Assembly (NCBI GenBank): GCA_944472135.2
Contig: OX235263.1
Location: 36,137,379 to 36,201,378, forward strand
DNA from: Trichobilharzia regenti
Lineage: Eukaryota; Platyhelminthes; Trematoda; Strigeidida; Schistosomatidae
Length of the DNA: 64,000 bases
Direction: 5' to 3'
In this document: one piece after another, positions 31,884 to 43,036 of the stretch
Layout: each line of letters starts with the position of its first letter
Position numbering within the stretch: the stretch's first letter is position 1
Position numbers and translations under genes: made by a program
The notes under the pieces: model-generated
What the model was told of the DNA's origin: nothing
The model's input: only the letters and a program-made list of their open reading frames with translations
The model's database searches: none

Positions 31884-32715
31884 GTCTTTGGTACTTTCAG
31901 GCGCAAGCGCGACTTACATGAACTGGTTCGTTCCCATGATTCTAGTATCATAGATGCCACCGAAGTTAAAACTAAATCGAATGTTAAATACTTTGGACTG
32001 TGCGTTTCCTCTGATCACCTTTCCCGGTCTTCCCACATCATCTTAGTCTCCAGAAATATATTTCATTTGATGTTCTATGTCAAGAAGTTAAGACGATATA
32101 GCATCATTCCGTCTCAACTGTTCCCGTTTATTAATTCCTGTATTCTACCTGCCTGTACGTCTTTACTGTTTCCCCTTAATCTTTCCCGGGCTACTTAAGA
32201 CAAACTTTGTCATACTGCGTAGTGCACTAAAAGTCGTCAGTAGGCTAAGTGAGTGGGGTGTTGCTAAACCAACTCGTTAATACTGCTGTAGGTGGACACT
32301 AGGATTCCTGCAAGAAATTAGTAAATATTATCCTGTCAGACTCTGAACATCGTCTCCATATACAACTCTCTCTCTCCTTGCAACTCATCGGGCAGAACTA
32401 GAAGCAACTATAAAAGACTGTATGCTCGGACGACTAAGTACAAAAACTCTACAATACCTTATATTTGGCAGGCACACATTTTATATAATGAGAAAAGTGT
32501 AAGACAGGAAATTACCAGCTTACTGATGAACTCTAAGTAGACAGAACTGTTCTTGTCGCTAATATTTTCACTTGATTTAATTTTATATTCACTTTTTATT
32601 GAGCAATACTACTAATATAAATACCCTATTTTAACTATTGCGCATGTAATGAAAAAATTAGATGCAATACTCCACTACTACATGCTGAAAATTCCATATT
32701 TGTGTCAAAAGTACT
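31884..32715 (+). mobile_element. CR1/jockey-like LINE C-terminus and 3' UTR (plus)
   Basis: The frame reads FGTFRRKRDLHELVRSHDSS, then VKYFGLCVSSDHLSRSSH and LRRYSIIPSQLFPFINSC. It is then broken, and continues to the coding tail parallel to 21.95-22.08 kb. The 3' UTR has the GATGCAATACTCC...GCTGAAAATTCCATA block seen also at 22.42-22.45 kb. It is a second member of the family at 29.7 kb, separated from it by the RTE copy. Confidence 0.7.
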
Positions 32716-33443
32716 GTTAGGAGATGAAAGATTTCATGCTAATCACACTTCACAGAGGCATAGCGCTCATCATGTTCATTAACGGATATTTTTCCGCCAA
32801 AAAACTAATTTTTACCTTCCACATAAAAAATTTGTCCATTCACGCCTTCTATTATGGAAATATCTCAAAACGCACTTACTAACCAATATCTCGCTATCAT
32901 GAGTATTTTTATCATTACAATCAGTAGCACCAATTTTCCTAATTCTCCGAAGCTTCCTCCGTAATACATAACTGAACGTATACACATAAATACACGGTCA
33001 ACGGGACAATTCACAACACTGAGCTGTACCACCTTCGATTTGTCTGCTTTACAACTTACCGCGCTAATTATGTAAACACAAAATACTTTTATATTACCAC
33101 CATTTCATGGTAATATAGAATAAGAGAATTACCAAGTAGGTATTGCTACTAAGCACATTTGAATGTGTGCTGGTGTAACTATGTTACTGGCATTATTAGT
33201 CTTGTAGCCACTTGTTGAAAAGTACTTTGAATGTCCAAAATTGGAAGACAGTACTTCTTACATGGACAGCGTTGAATAGTCTTTCTTTGGTTGGGAGACC
33301 TACATTACTATATATCTATTTAAAATTTATCGCCAGAATATCATCGGTGCCACAGTTGAAGATTGGTAAATGTAAGTAACTCTGTCTAACCCTACTCTTG
33401 CTTTGGAGCGGTGACATGTAATAAAGTATCGCGGTTACTCCAA
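32716..33443. other. Unassigned spacer downstream of the proteasome gene
   Basis: AT-rich; no gene recognised on either strand. Confidence 0.35.
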
Positions 33444-33449
33444 TTTATT
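33444..33449 (-). terminator. Candidate polyadenylation signal of the proteasome gene
   Basis: AATAAA on the minus strand, about 85 bp downstream of the stop codon at 33533. It is plausible by position and not otherwise supported. Confidence 0.45.
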
Positions 33450-33532
33450 TACTGCTGCATCTTACAACAAAAGAACATTCAAGTAAAAAATGTATTGCCT
33501 TTCAAATAAAACAATATACACATTTGTGTAGT

Positions 33533-36500
33533 TTAATCCTTTTCAGACATCCTTACAAGATGAACATCGATTTCTTCGACAGTCAACTTCCTAAAATACA
33601 GAATAAAAATTTGTTTTTAAAAAATTTTCAGTAAAAAAAATTTAGTAATAATCTTGGGGAGATAACTATTAGCACACTTTAGGCTGAGTTTAGAGCATGA
33701 AATCACACTACTTATTTTTCAGTGAAACACAACTATTGCCAGAAATTTGAGTTTTGGAAACTAAAGTCAGTGTAAACTAATATTATAACTATTATAACGA
33801 ATAATAACTTATGTATTATTATGAACATGACCGTAAAGAAACAATTCACCTGGAAAATAGTAAGACATCAATTAGAGGACCATTGAAAACCAAGGAGCAC
33901 TGGACAGCCGTTTCGTCGTGGTTTGGGACTCATCGGCAGCACGCACCCATTGGGTTTATCTGTGACCAGTGGAATCTATCCAGTCGGGAGTGAGGATGGA
34001 TTTGCCACCTATGGCATTGGTTGGTGGTCGCGCTAAAATTCACGAATTAGTAGAAGTTAGAAATCATGGATTGGCCATTGAATCGGGTCCCAGTGGTTGG
34101 ATAATATGAGAGTTTGACCTGTAATCGGAAGGTACTAAGTTCAAAGACCAGTGGGTGCGTGCCACCGATGAGTCCCAACCTAGCACGAAACAGTTGTCCA
34201 GTACTCCCTGGTTTTCAATGGTTTTTTTAACTCATATCGATCCGTGATCTAACCTGAAACAAATAGAATCCCCACGAACTAATTCTGGAAAGACATCAAC
34301 CTACAGCTGGTGCGTTGGAATACACGTAGATTTAGGTAACAAACTGCCTACGCAATAGGCGTGATTTGCAGCTTAATGCACAAATCCAGAGTTACATTTT
34401 CATTAGTAGGAATAGTATTCAATTACGAAAAATGTATGACTAGATATATTGAGTAATGTCTAGAATTGTTGAATTTTATACTTGTAGACGAATGCATTGC
34501 CTCCAGACTGTAAGCTGACGTTAGTGATACAGAAGTTAACCAAAGCTGTGACTCTATTCATAAACAAGATTTTTATGCAAGCTCACTGAATTACTCGACA
34601 ACCCTTAATTTGGAGACAAATCCAATTGACTAATTTCAACGTACGATACAATTTCTTGACATGATTATAACAACTGTCGACATATATTCCAAAATTTTAA
34701 CTTAGTCAGTTTAGAGACATCCCTATCTGTATGGACGAAGCCTACCAATAGATTATCAAGCTAATTAAAGTATACCGGACAAAAGAACACAACTAAATTT
34801 GCTTAAATATAGAAATATTGAGTTTAAAGTAAGTGCATGATGTAACAGTGTTTACCTGAAAATAGGGTCTGCTTTGGATACAACCCCAATTTCTAATTCC
34901 GTAGCTTTGAATTCCATTGAATGAGTGTGTGAAAGACAACTAATTGCTAGTTCGATAGCCTCATCTAATGTATAGTTTTCTTGCTTCCGAAACTATAATA
35001 TGTTGAGAGAAAACATGTACACAAAAAATGCGACAGAAATAAAACAAATTGACAAGGGAACGACAAAATGTATAGACTTAGATGTTTTAAATACTAGATA
35101 ATAATAAGTGTAAACAAAATTTTGGTTTTGTGCTATGTACATTTCAGAAAACTAATTGATAATCAGTCATACTCACACCTCTCAGTAAACGTTAAATTCA
35201 CCCAATTTGTCAAGAAGTAAGCCAACACAATGACTGGTTATAATCAAAAATATCCAACATCCTTCACGTTATGTCTTGCACTTGAACAAAAATAATCATA
35301 AAATCCTCGTGACAGCAGCTGGATTACTTAGGTTCAGAAAATAGATGTTTCATTAATGAAATTATGATATGATGGACTAACAGGTTTGACTGTCTTTTAA
35401 AGCCCCGAGTAAAAATGAGAGATACCTTTGTACTTTACACAGTAAATATGACAGTCGAATCCATAAACGCTGCATCCCATCGACTCTATTCCTAACACTA
35501 CTATCTCACGTTGCATGAATTGCTTACCACCGAAACCCGGTACAACTTTCACAAACATTTCAGACAGCAACTCATGCAAATATTCCACAGAAGGAAGATA
35601 TCGAAAATGACTAATATGCCTAGATTCTGTGTTTGTTTTCGACATAGAACTTTGCACATATGTGCGACAGTTCGAGTCGCCACACTCCATGTAGCACACA
35701 GAGCAAGACAAGAAATGCATAATAGAGACAGTAGACAGGTATATGCGACAAAAGGAATAGTAATAACGAAGAACAATATAGTTTCATTGGAAATCATAAG
35801 TCACAGGGAGTGGATGCATCTGCGCCAGCCATTGAGAACGATTTTGAGCCATATCACCAATTGTTTCCAACCTTTGGTTTTTACTGTCCCAAGGACCCCA
35901 ACCAGCCAGTTAGGGAGTCTACACTTCCCTACGTGGCTTAGACTGACTGTTGTGGATTTCATTGACTGGTGCCATGTTTTGGTTTGACCGCCACTAGCTA
36001 GATTAGACTACCACTACTGTCTATTCTTATTAACTAGATGATATTGCACAATTAAGACAGACATAATGAGGAAAGCCTCCCTGGATGACAGTCAGACCCA
36101 CTGGCTTCAACTAAACTAAGGATTAAGTCTGAAAAGAACAGAAGGATGAGGAAATGCATAGTCCTACGCGACAGTGTATTGGTCTTAGAATAAAGTCATA
36201 TATACAAACCTGCTGCAATAGTGGATTATGGTAGCACTTCAGGGAACCTTGATGGAGTGCTATTACCAAAACTAGCCTTTCACTTAAGATATCGTGCTTC
36301 CTTTGAAATCCCATTTGGTTAACCACAGCTATCATGCAGCCTCTAAAAAACTTATAAATCTTTCTATAATCTCTTAAGTCCCCCAATGGTAAGTTTTTAA
36401 AAATTACATTTCACATACATTATGCATACGATGGACAAAAATAAATTTATGGATAGTGTAATGCCTACAAATGAGACATTCGCAAAGACATGTCTTCCGA

Positions 36501-37479
36501 TGGATTGTAGACTTCGAAATCCTACTATTCCACTGATGTAAGATTCTAAAAAATTATGAGAATAAAGTTTCAGTTGGCCAGGTATATGAATAATACTTGA
36601 AGACAGGTGTACGAATGGAATCGTTGCATAAAGTATTGTGAGCACTGAGAACTTAAAATTAAAAACAAAAACTATTTCACACGCCTTTGCTATCACACTT
36701 GTCAGTCTCCACCTATTGCAATTCATGAGCTTTATCCGCGAACCACATATTACTTAGGTTAGTAGCATTTACAACCGGCTAACTTTTTTGTAAAAGAAAA
36801 CCACAGTGATGGAGTTTTAATCTAAGTAGTGTAACGGGCCATATATTTGCATCAATGTAAAATTCACAGATCCCATAAAAGAAATACTTTGTCATACCTC
36901 ATTCTCCAGATGACGCATTGCCTCAGTTTGCTTTTCCCCCACTGCAACTGCTCGGTGACCAGCTACAAAACCGCTTGGATCAGATTTGTAAAGCTGGGGT
37001 TTTCCAAGTTCTTGATCGTAAGATATAGCGAGCATGGCGCATCCTAGTGGCCGCATCTCAGCAGACTGAGTGTACACTTGGTTGATTTCCCCAATACGGT
37101 TTAAGAGAACATCACAAGGGATTTCGTATCTAAAACCTTAGAGATAACAGGACAGTACTAACCCAAATTTATGCTTAAAGGTAGCCGCCTCGTACCTAGC
37201 TCGCTGTACTTGGGCACGGCAGTCAGGCGCCATACCAGTCATAATACATCCAGTGGAATCTGTGAGACGAAAGATGCGCGTTACTGACTTTCGATCGATC
37301 AACTTGTCTGGGAGCTTGAGTTGTGCTGCAACAACTGCACAGTCATGACCACGTACACCAACAGACAAATGGCCATCTAGGCTAATAGCTTTGAAGGTAT
37401 ACTCTACTTGATAAAGTCGACCTTCAGGTGAAAAAATTGTCATAAACCGATCAAAACCGCTAGGCGTTGATGCACTCAT
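33533..37479 (-). CDS. Proteasome subunit alpha type-6, complete four-exon gene
   Basis: The coding exons on the minus strand are 37479-37163, 37129-36898, 34992-34856 and 33590-33533, which join in frame to 247 codons (human PSMA6 has 246). The introns are 33 bp (GTTAGT...TTTTAG), 1905 bp (GTATGA...TATAG) and 1265 bp (GTAAAC...TTTTAG). The N-terminal [20 protein letters not shown] is the alpha-subunit signature that forms the gating helix of the 20S alpha ring. [20 protein letters not shown] and [16 protein letters not shown] are alpha-6-like. The last exon gives [18 protein letters not shown], matching the family's C-terminus. Alpha subunits are structural and have no catalytic Thr. The start is the only ATG giving the family N-terminus ([11 protein letters not shown]). 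It is expected to be constitutively expressed. The large introns hold a SINE (33.85-34.25 kb) and a LINE remnant (35.4-36.0 kb). Confidence 0.95.
33850..34255. mobile_element. SM-alpha-like SINE pair, inverted, inside proteasome intron 3
   Basis: A reverse hammerhead half (about 33855-33950) is joined to a core plus tRNA-like head (about 34085-34160) and a forward hammerhead (34160-34205) with tail. Both ribozymes keep GAAA and GTC but share CCGATGA in place of CTGATGA. The reverse one keeps a wobble-paired stem I; in the forward one stem I no longer pairs well. The arrangement is the same as at 7.74-8.13 kb. Confidence 0.75.
35400..35995 (-). mobile_element. Probable LINE C-terminal remnant inside proteasome intron 2 (minus)
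   Basis: The minus strand from about 35990 has [21 protein letters not shown] codons (complement of about 35855-35805), a motif typical of the end of many RTE-like ORFs, followed by an AT-rich 3' part with only short frames. The boundary toward 35400 is uncertain. Confidence 0.4.
37130..37162 (-). other. 33-bp micro-intron in the proteasome gene
   Basis: Exon 1 ends ...AAATTTGG and the intron runs GTTAGT to TTTTAG. Splicing restores a Gly codon (GG+A) and continues [13 protein letters not shown], matching the family. Unspliced reading gives a stop shortly after. Confidence 0.9.
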
Positions 37480-37914
37480 ACTGTCACAGATAAAGATGAG
37501 TAAACAATTTTTTCAAACTAGGCGGCACCAGCGGGTTTCCGCGCGCCCAATAAAGTTAGTGGCTTCATTTCCAGATTCAACCTTTAATTGAGGATAAAAG
37601 TCACGACGTCTATCTTCTTTGTCTTCTTAAAATCTGTATTTGTTAACTGGTTTCTGGATTAGTCATATGAAGGAGCAGAGACGACATTCACTAGTTGGTT
37701 CTAAAGTTAAGAACTCCGTGGATAGACCAGTACGTCGGGATGACATACTTAGCCGTCGTCTTCTACACACTCCTTTTGTCTCCTGCAGGTCGCCACAACA
37801 GTGTGGAAGGTGGAAGGGAAATTAACCATTCTATAGTCCCTTCAAAGGATTCTCTTCATATTGATTAAATTTGTCTATCGTATGGTGAGTAGAGAACAAT
37901 CTTTTTATTTATTT
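37480..37914 (-). promoter_or_regulatory. Upstream region of the proteasome gene
   Basis: The 80 bp before the ATG include a relatively GC-rich stretch (ggcggcaccagcgggtttcc, then cgcgcgcccaataaag), unusual for this AT-rich window and compatible with a housekeeping promoter. No TATA box is evident. The rest is unassigned. Confidence 0.35.
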
Positions 37915-38096
37915 TTTTAATTACAGCTTGACTCCACACCGTATTTTTGGTACAAGTATGGAATTTTCAGCGTGGATATTGGTAGCCCGAAATTCGCAGG
38001 CCAACCATAGATATCAGGTGTGCGTCGGCGTGGGCTCGAACCTTGAACCATATCCATGGTCGGCGAGAGTCCTAACCACTGTGCCACCGACGCACT
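37915..38096 (-). mobile_element. tRNA-derived SINE-B copy, well preserved (minus)
   Basis: On the minus strand: head GCGTCGGTGGCACAGTGG with B-box GGTTCGAGCCC, body, and tail containing GCTGAAAATTCCATA (37971-37957) and ending in an A-rich run. The tail is shared with the CR1/jockey-like LINE 3' ends at 22.43 and 32.68 kb. Confidence 0.8.
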
Positions 38097-38729
38097 TTTC
38101 TATACATGGCGAAACGAACACACAGGGGATCCGATTGTTTTTTGAACTGTTTCCAGTGTACGGGTCATCTTCCAAGTGATGACTGACCCCCACTAGAGAT
38201 TCAGACTCTGGTGAGAGAAACACTTGTGATCCAGGTTAAAGTCCTACCCATTCACTTATCCCCGTTTGTCTGCATTATCCAGCTCTATGGGCAATCTAAT
38301 ACGAAATACTTAGGTTTCATGCTATTATGTGTGAAAGGCCCTTTGACGGATTTTCAAATATCCCTGTAATTAACTTACAGTTCATCTGTTGTAAGATTTT
38401 TCAGGCATAAATATTCACCATCATACCATATTGCATGACTGAGGATAAATACTTGTTTTTCCGCTGAATTATGAAATCTTCGTTAGTTATCCCCCCCCCA
38501 GAGTCCCAACCAAGAATGTAATAAGACAACTGAGACAACAACCTGCAGGTTGTGTGTGTGCTGTATTACATGTATTTCGGACCGTGTTGTACATCTGCCT
38601 AGACCCCGATCTGTTGTGTATGAAAAACACTTCAAGGACTTTTGATTTCGACTGAACTATGTATTTCCTCTAACTTGGTATATTATGTACGATATACGGT
38701 TGCCGAAGTGCACCATTATTACTGTATAA
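38097..38729. other. Unassigned spacer
   Basis: No recognisable signature; a poly-C run occurs at about 38492. Confidence 0.35.
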
Positions 38730-39860
38730 TTGTTCCCTTGGATTCCGAGTGGTACATAGGGATTAAACAGCATGTCCCCACTTTATCCTGTTTTTCAAGA
38801 TCTACTTTAGCTGGCCCAACAATCGCCCGAATTCTCCGAACTCCCTGAACGATTTCCTTCACATCACCCTCATACACCCCACTCGTCATTTCCCATTCGG
38901 AATCCGCTGGAGGGTTTGGTGCGCGATATCACCCAACGGTCTCATCAACATGTGTCTGATCTGTCTCCACTTTATCTGGCAAACTTTTGAAGATAGGTTC
39001 TCGGTTGGTTTTTTCCCAGAGTTTCTTGTTGCTGATTCATTTGGTCGTATTATCCCCAGCACAATGCGAGGGAAAGAAGCTGATAGGGATATTTTTCGTG
39101 ACGCTACACGTTTCTGACCCATACGGAAAGATGGACTCAACATTTGTGTTGAAAGCCCGAATCTTGTTCTTTATGCTGAGTGCAGAATATTCCAAAACCG
39201 ATTTCGTAGTGATGAAGGTGTACGTTGCCTCTCCAATTCTGGGTTTTTAACACCTTAATCCATGCTATAGTCTATAGTTGAGACGATGCTGTCTAGATAA
39301 GTGAAGGAGGTAACCTCTTTCAAGTTTCTCCAGTTGACAGTGATTTGCGCTGGTTGCTGTTGGCTGGTTGTCTCCATCACTTCCATCTTCTCTTTGTTTA
39401 CTCAAGGCCCAGTCTTTGCCGCTTCTTTGGTCAGTTTGTTACTTTTCACCTGCAAGTCTTCGAGTTTGTGTGATATTAAACATAAATCATCTTCTAAATC
39501 CAAATCCTCTACAGTCTTTCTATTAGTCCGACGTGTTACTGTCTTTTCATTTCCATGGCACAGTCTGACCTATAATTGAGTCCATCAGTGACAGGGGCAG
39601 TCCCGTCTTACTCCTGTATTCACTTCAAAGGCTACTCTGAGTCTTCCTTTGCGGATCGCTTGACTTGGCTTGTCACATAGCAATTGAATGAGGCTGACAA
39701 ATATCTGAAGCACTTCACTTTCGATGAAGCTGTTGAGGTAGAGGTTGGACTGCCATTCTATATGTTGTTCCGTGATGATTTGCTGTTTTGTAATTTGACC
39801 TGTGTATAATTTCCCTTTCCTGAATCAAGTTTGTTCTGGTAGTTCCGCAGCCAGTCCATC
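38730..39860 (-). mobile_element. RTE-like LINE, truncated and decayed (minus)
   Basis: The plus strand starts with the complement of the RTE-like terminus (ggattccgagtggtacatag) and ends near 39860 with the complement of the region before motif A (cctgaatcaagtttgttctg, matching 31070-31090). Many stops and shifts. It is older than the copies at 26.6 and 30.5 kb. Confidence 0.7.
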
Positions 39861-40050
39861 ACACCAACTTTCGCATTTGTTTCGTTTTAATTAGAAACAA
39901 AAAATTCTAACAGTTGGTGTGATCACAGGCAGCAATTTCCCTCGAACTATTACCAGAAACAAAAGCTTGTCATTATGTGTAAACTACTGAAATATGATAA
40001 TAATACATTTGATCCATTTCACAATGCTCAAAATTTTTACTATCCACCCC
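39861..40050. other. Unassigned spacer
   Basis: Nothing recognised. Confidence 0.3.
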
Positions 40051-40205
40051 TGTACAACTGGTGTGCCCTACACAGGTAGGAACAAACACGCACCTTATTA
40101 TATTATCATTACTAAATTTGTTTATTAATAGTATATGTAATTTATCATATTGAAGATGCCCATAAACTGGCGCCCTTCATGTCCGAAAAATGAAATATAG
40201 AATTA
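40051..40205 (+). repeat. Left copy of an inverted repeat flanking the LINE array
   Basis: This segment of about 150 bp matches the reverse complement of 63535-63675 (ggtgtg[c/t]cctacaca..gtagga, gtatatgtaatttatcatat, aaactggcg). It resembles the 3' end of an older retroelement. Confidence 0.7.
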
Positions 40206-40754
40206 TTGATTGAAACCTTTTGATGTCAGCTTTTGACACACTGGTCACCCTGCGTTGTTGCCTCGAGGCGCTGCGGTTGTCATGGGATAAAAGCCACCAC
40301 AGCCTGAGAACATAACGGATAACATGATTTTTACACAGGATGGAATTAGTTTTCAGAACCGACTGATGGAAACTGAAACCACACCTTGCAGATTTCTTAG
40401 CTCAGCAGATTAAAGTTACAGGTATGAAAGATTCTAACAAGCTACCCTTACGACCACTGCATTAAACTGCCATAAGTACTTCAGCGTAAATGGATGACCA
40501 CTAGATACTTGAGTTTCCATATTCACGCGAGCGACTTCTTGCCGAGAAGTTCATTCACTTAAGGTTTTTCGGCTTCCACAACACGGTCCACAATGTCCAA
40601 TCAGATGCAGTAAGTGAAGAGTAGTGGTCAAGTAGGAACTATATCTTCCCTCCAATCCGTAAGGCTTCCTTTACCTACTAACTGATGAACTTAGTTTTCG
40701 TGTGTCTGATCAGGATTTCCGCGTTTCATTTGCCTTCTGACATGCTTTCGAAAA
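40206..40754. other. Unassigned spacer
   Basis: No recognisable signature. Confidence 0.3.
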
Positions 40755-40805
40755 ATTTTTTATTCCTTTATGTTCCCAGTGGAGCATAAGGCTTCAAGCT
40801 TAAGG
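40755..40805 (-). mobile_element. SINE-A tail fragment (minus)
   Basis: Only the LINE-like tail (complement: aagcttgaagccttatgctc) is present, cut exactly where the LTR begins at 40806. Confidence 0.55.
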
Positions 40806-41255
40806 TGTCAATGTGGTTGAAGATTGAGCGATCAATTCATGGTTGTTTGCTCAAACCCAACTCCTCCATATTTTTCGCAGGAGTCATCAATCCAGCAGTC
40901 ATTGTCTCATCTTCCGCTGTTCAGTGGAATACAGAAAACTATCAGAAAACTTGTGTGTAAAAACCTTATCGTTGGTTACATATTGGCGTAAGATTAAATG
41001 AATCTCGAGTCGCCAATCTGTGTCCTGGTTTTTCGCGTTGGTTGTTACAAATTGTTTTTCAAAGTCTTCCAGGGACAGCGTGAGGTCCAGCGTAGTAAGA
41101 GCTAGACATTGACAGTTTCTGATAGTTTCTGTTCGTCGTTCCTCGTATCTACCCGTCTTCTTTGGACAAGTGTTATCTCAAACTCTTCTGGATTTTTCTG
41201 TCCAGTTCAGCGATGCCTGGATAAAAGAAGAGACAAAGCGTCTTGGAAGAAGGCA
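40806..41255 (+). mobile_element. Bel/Pao LTR, leader and first gag codons (plus)
   Basis: The segment starts TGTCAATGTGG and matches the minus-strand LTR/leader at 25806-25303 (gatcaattcatggttgtttg, the tcgcag/gaggcatcaat region, tcgagt.gccaat). It ends with the gag start: M P G, a stop, then KKRQSVL. Only about 15 gag codons remain before unrelated sequence. Orientation is opposite to the 25 kb copy. Confidence 0.65.
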
Positions 41256-41366
41256 GGTAAGTAAGTAAGGCTGAGTTGTTTATTATTTGTAATGATATGT
41301 ATGATGCACAGCATGACGAGTCTGTTGTATATGGTTCGCCGTGAAGGGATAGTAATAATTTAAAAA

Positions 41367-43036
41367 GACGGAATTGCTTACGAAAATAGTGAGGCGATAT
41401 GTGAACTGTTTAGCAAGCACTTCGCTAGATTATACACCTTAGAGAACGATGAGGTCGTGGATTTCCCACGTAAAACAGACGAATGTTTAAGTGACATAAT
41501 TTTCACCACACATGAGATCGATAAAGCTGTCGCAAATCTTAAGCTTAGTAACACTGTTGGTCCTGACGGTATACCTTCCATTCTGCTGAAAAATGGTGGT
41601 AATGACATGAATTTACTCTCACTCAAGTTATACTCAGTTTCATTAGGCGACGGGACATAACCTACCTGCTGGAAGAAGTCTTATGTTGTACCTATCCACA
41701 AATACGGGCCTATAGCTGATATCAACAACTACCGCCCCATCAACATCACGTCTGTAGTTTCTCGTGTAATGGAAAAGATAGTTGGGACTCAAATCATTCA
41801 GTACTTGCTGTCAAATGACCTACTATCCCCATCCCAATACGGTTTCTTAAGTAGAAGGTCGTGTATTACTTACCGCTTAGATTATTTTGACTACATTACA
41901 CAAAGCATTGATAATGGGCGTTCGGTAACAACATTATTTCTCGACATTAGCAAGGCCTTCGATAAAGTCCCACACATCAGACTCCTAACAAAACTCCAAT
42001 CCTTCGGAATAACCGGAAAGCTTCTCGAATGGATAAGTTCTTTTCTCACAGAAAGACAGCAATTAGTCAAAATCAACCACCAGTTGTCTTCCTCAAAGCC
42101 GATAACCAGTGGTGTAATACAAGGTAGTGTTCTTGGCCCTATTCTGTTCCTCTTATTTATAAATGACATAGTCTCTGTAATCAAGTATGGCAAGCCATAC
42201 CTTTTTGCAGATGATCTCAAGATAGTATATGATTATGGGTACGGTGATATGAGCGTCGAAAGCAAGATCCAACAAGACTTAAATGATCTAGGCGATTGGA
42301 GCGAAAAGTGGCAACTGACTTTCAACCCAGACAAGTGCGGTATAACCCACCTTGGACGCTGGAAACCGATAATGTGCCTATGTATGTACGGTAAGCTCCT
42401 CTCAAAACTGAACACAGACACAGATCTCGGGATAACATACTCAGATTTATCCTTTTCCGATCATGCAAATAAGGTTGTGTCTGGCTGTTAACGACTTACT
42501 GGCTTTGTACTGCGTAACTTCTACACCCAAGAAGCAAGATTAGCTATATATAGGACATGTATCCGTCCCACACTTGAATATTGTGCTCTCCTATTTAGTA
42601 ACCTCAGGTCTGCAGACAGAAAAAAAATCGAAAGTCCCCAGAGATTCCTCACGAAACGCATAATAGGGTTTGACCAACAAGTGGAATATGTTGACAGGTG
42701 TGTACGTCTGAAATTAGAACCTCTGTGATTAAGGAGAGTGAAGTGCAACCTATTTCTACTCTTCAAAGTCATTAGGAAACATTGCTACAGTAACTCATCC
42801 ATAACGTGGGAAAATATTAAATCATATCAGCTGCGAAACCACGACTACCTTGTTAAAGTGGCTACCCACAGAAAATCCATTAGGGCAAACTTTTTCACCA
42901 TAAAATATTGCACTCTTTGGAGCCAACTACCACCTGAAATAAGATGTTGTGAAAACCCCGATGGATTCAAGCGGAGCCTAGAAAGACACTTTAACAAGTC
43001 CACCCTAGCTCGTCTAAAAGACCACAACTGTTGGTA
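41367..43036 (+). pseudogene. CR1-like reverse transcriptase, unit 1, with in-frame stops
   Basis: One frame covers the RT palm (motif A FLDISKAFDKVPHIRLL, then TSGVIQGSVLGPILFLLF and the catalytic LFADDLKIVY) and the C-terminal domain to RLKDHNCW. In-frame stops are at 41658-41660, 42489-42491 and 42726-42728. Units 3 and 4 have stops at the same three places. Endonuclease and the first part of RT are missing because the unit is cut at the array edge. Confidence 0.9.

Noticed and set aside
35511..35987. 158-codon plus-strand frame inside proteasome intron 2
   Set aside because: It is antisense to a probable LINE remnant, has no domain and ends within repeat sequence.
36397..36726. 109-codon minus-strand frame in proteasome intron 2, hydrophobic
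   Set aside because: It lies inside a well-supported intron, has no domain, and the proteasome exons on either side join perfectly without it.
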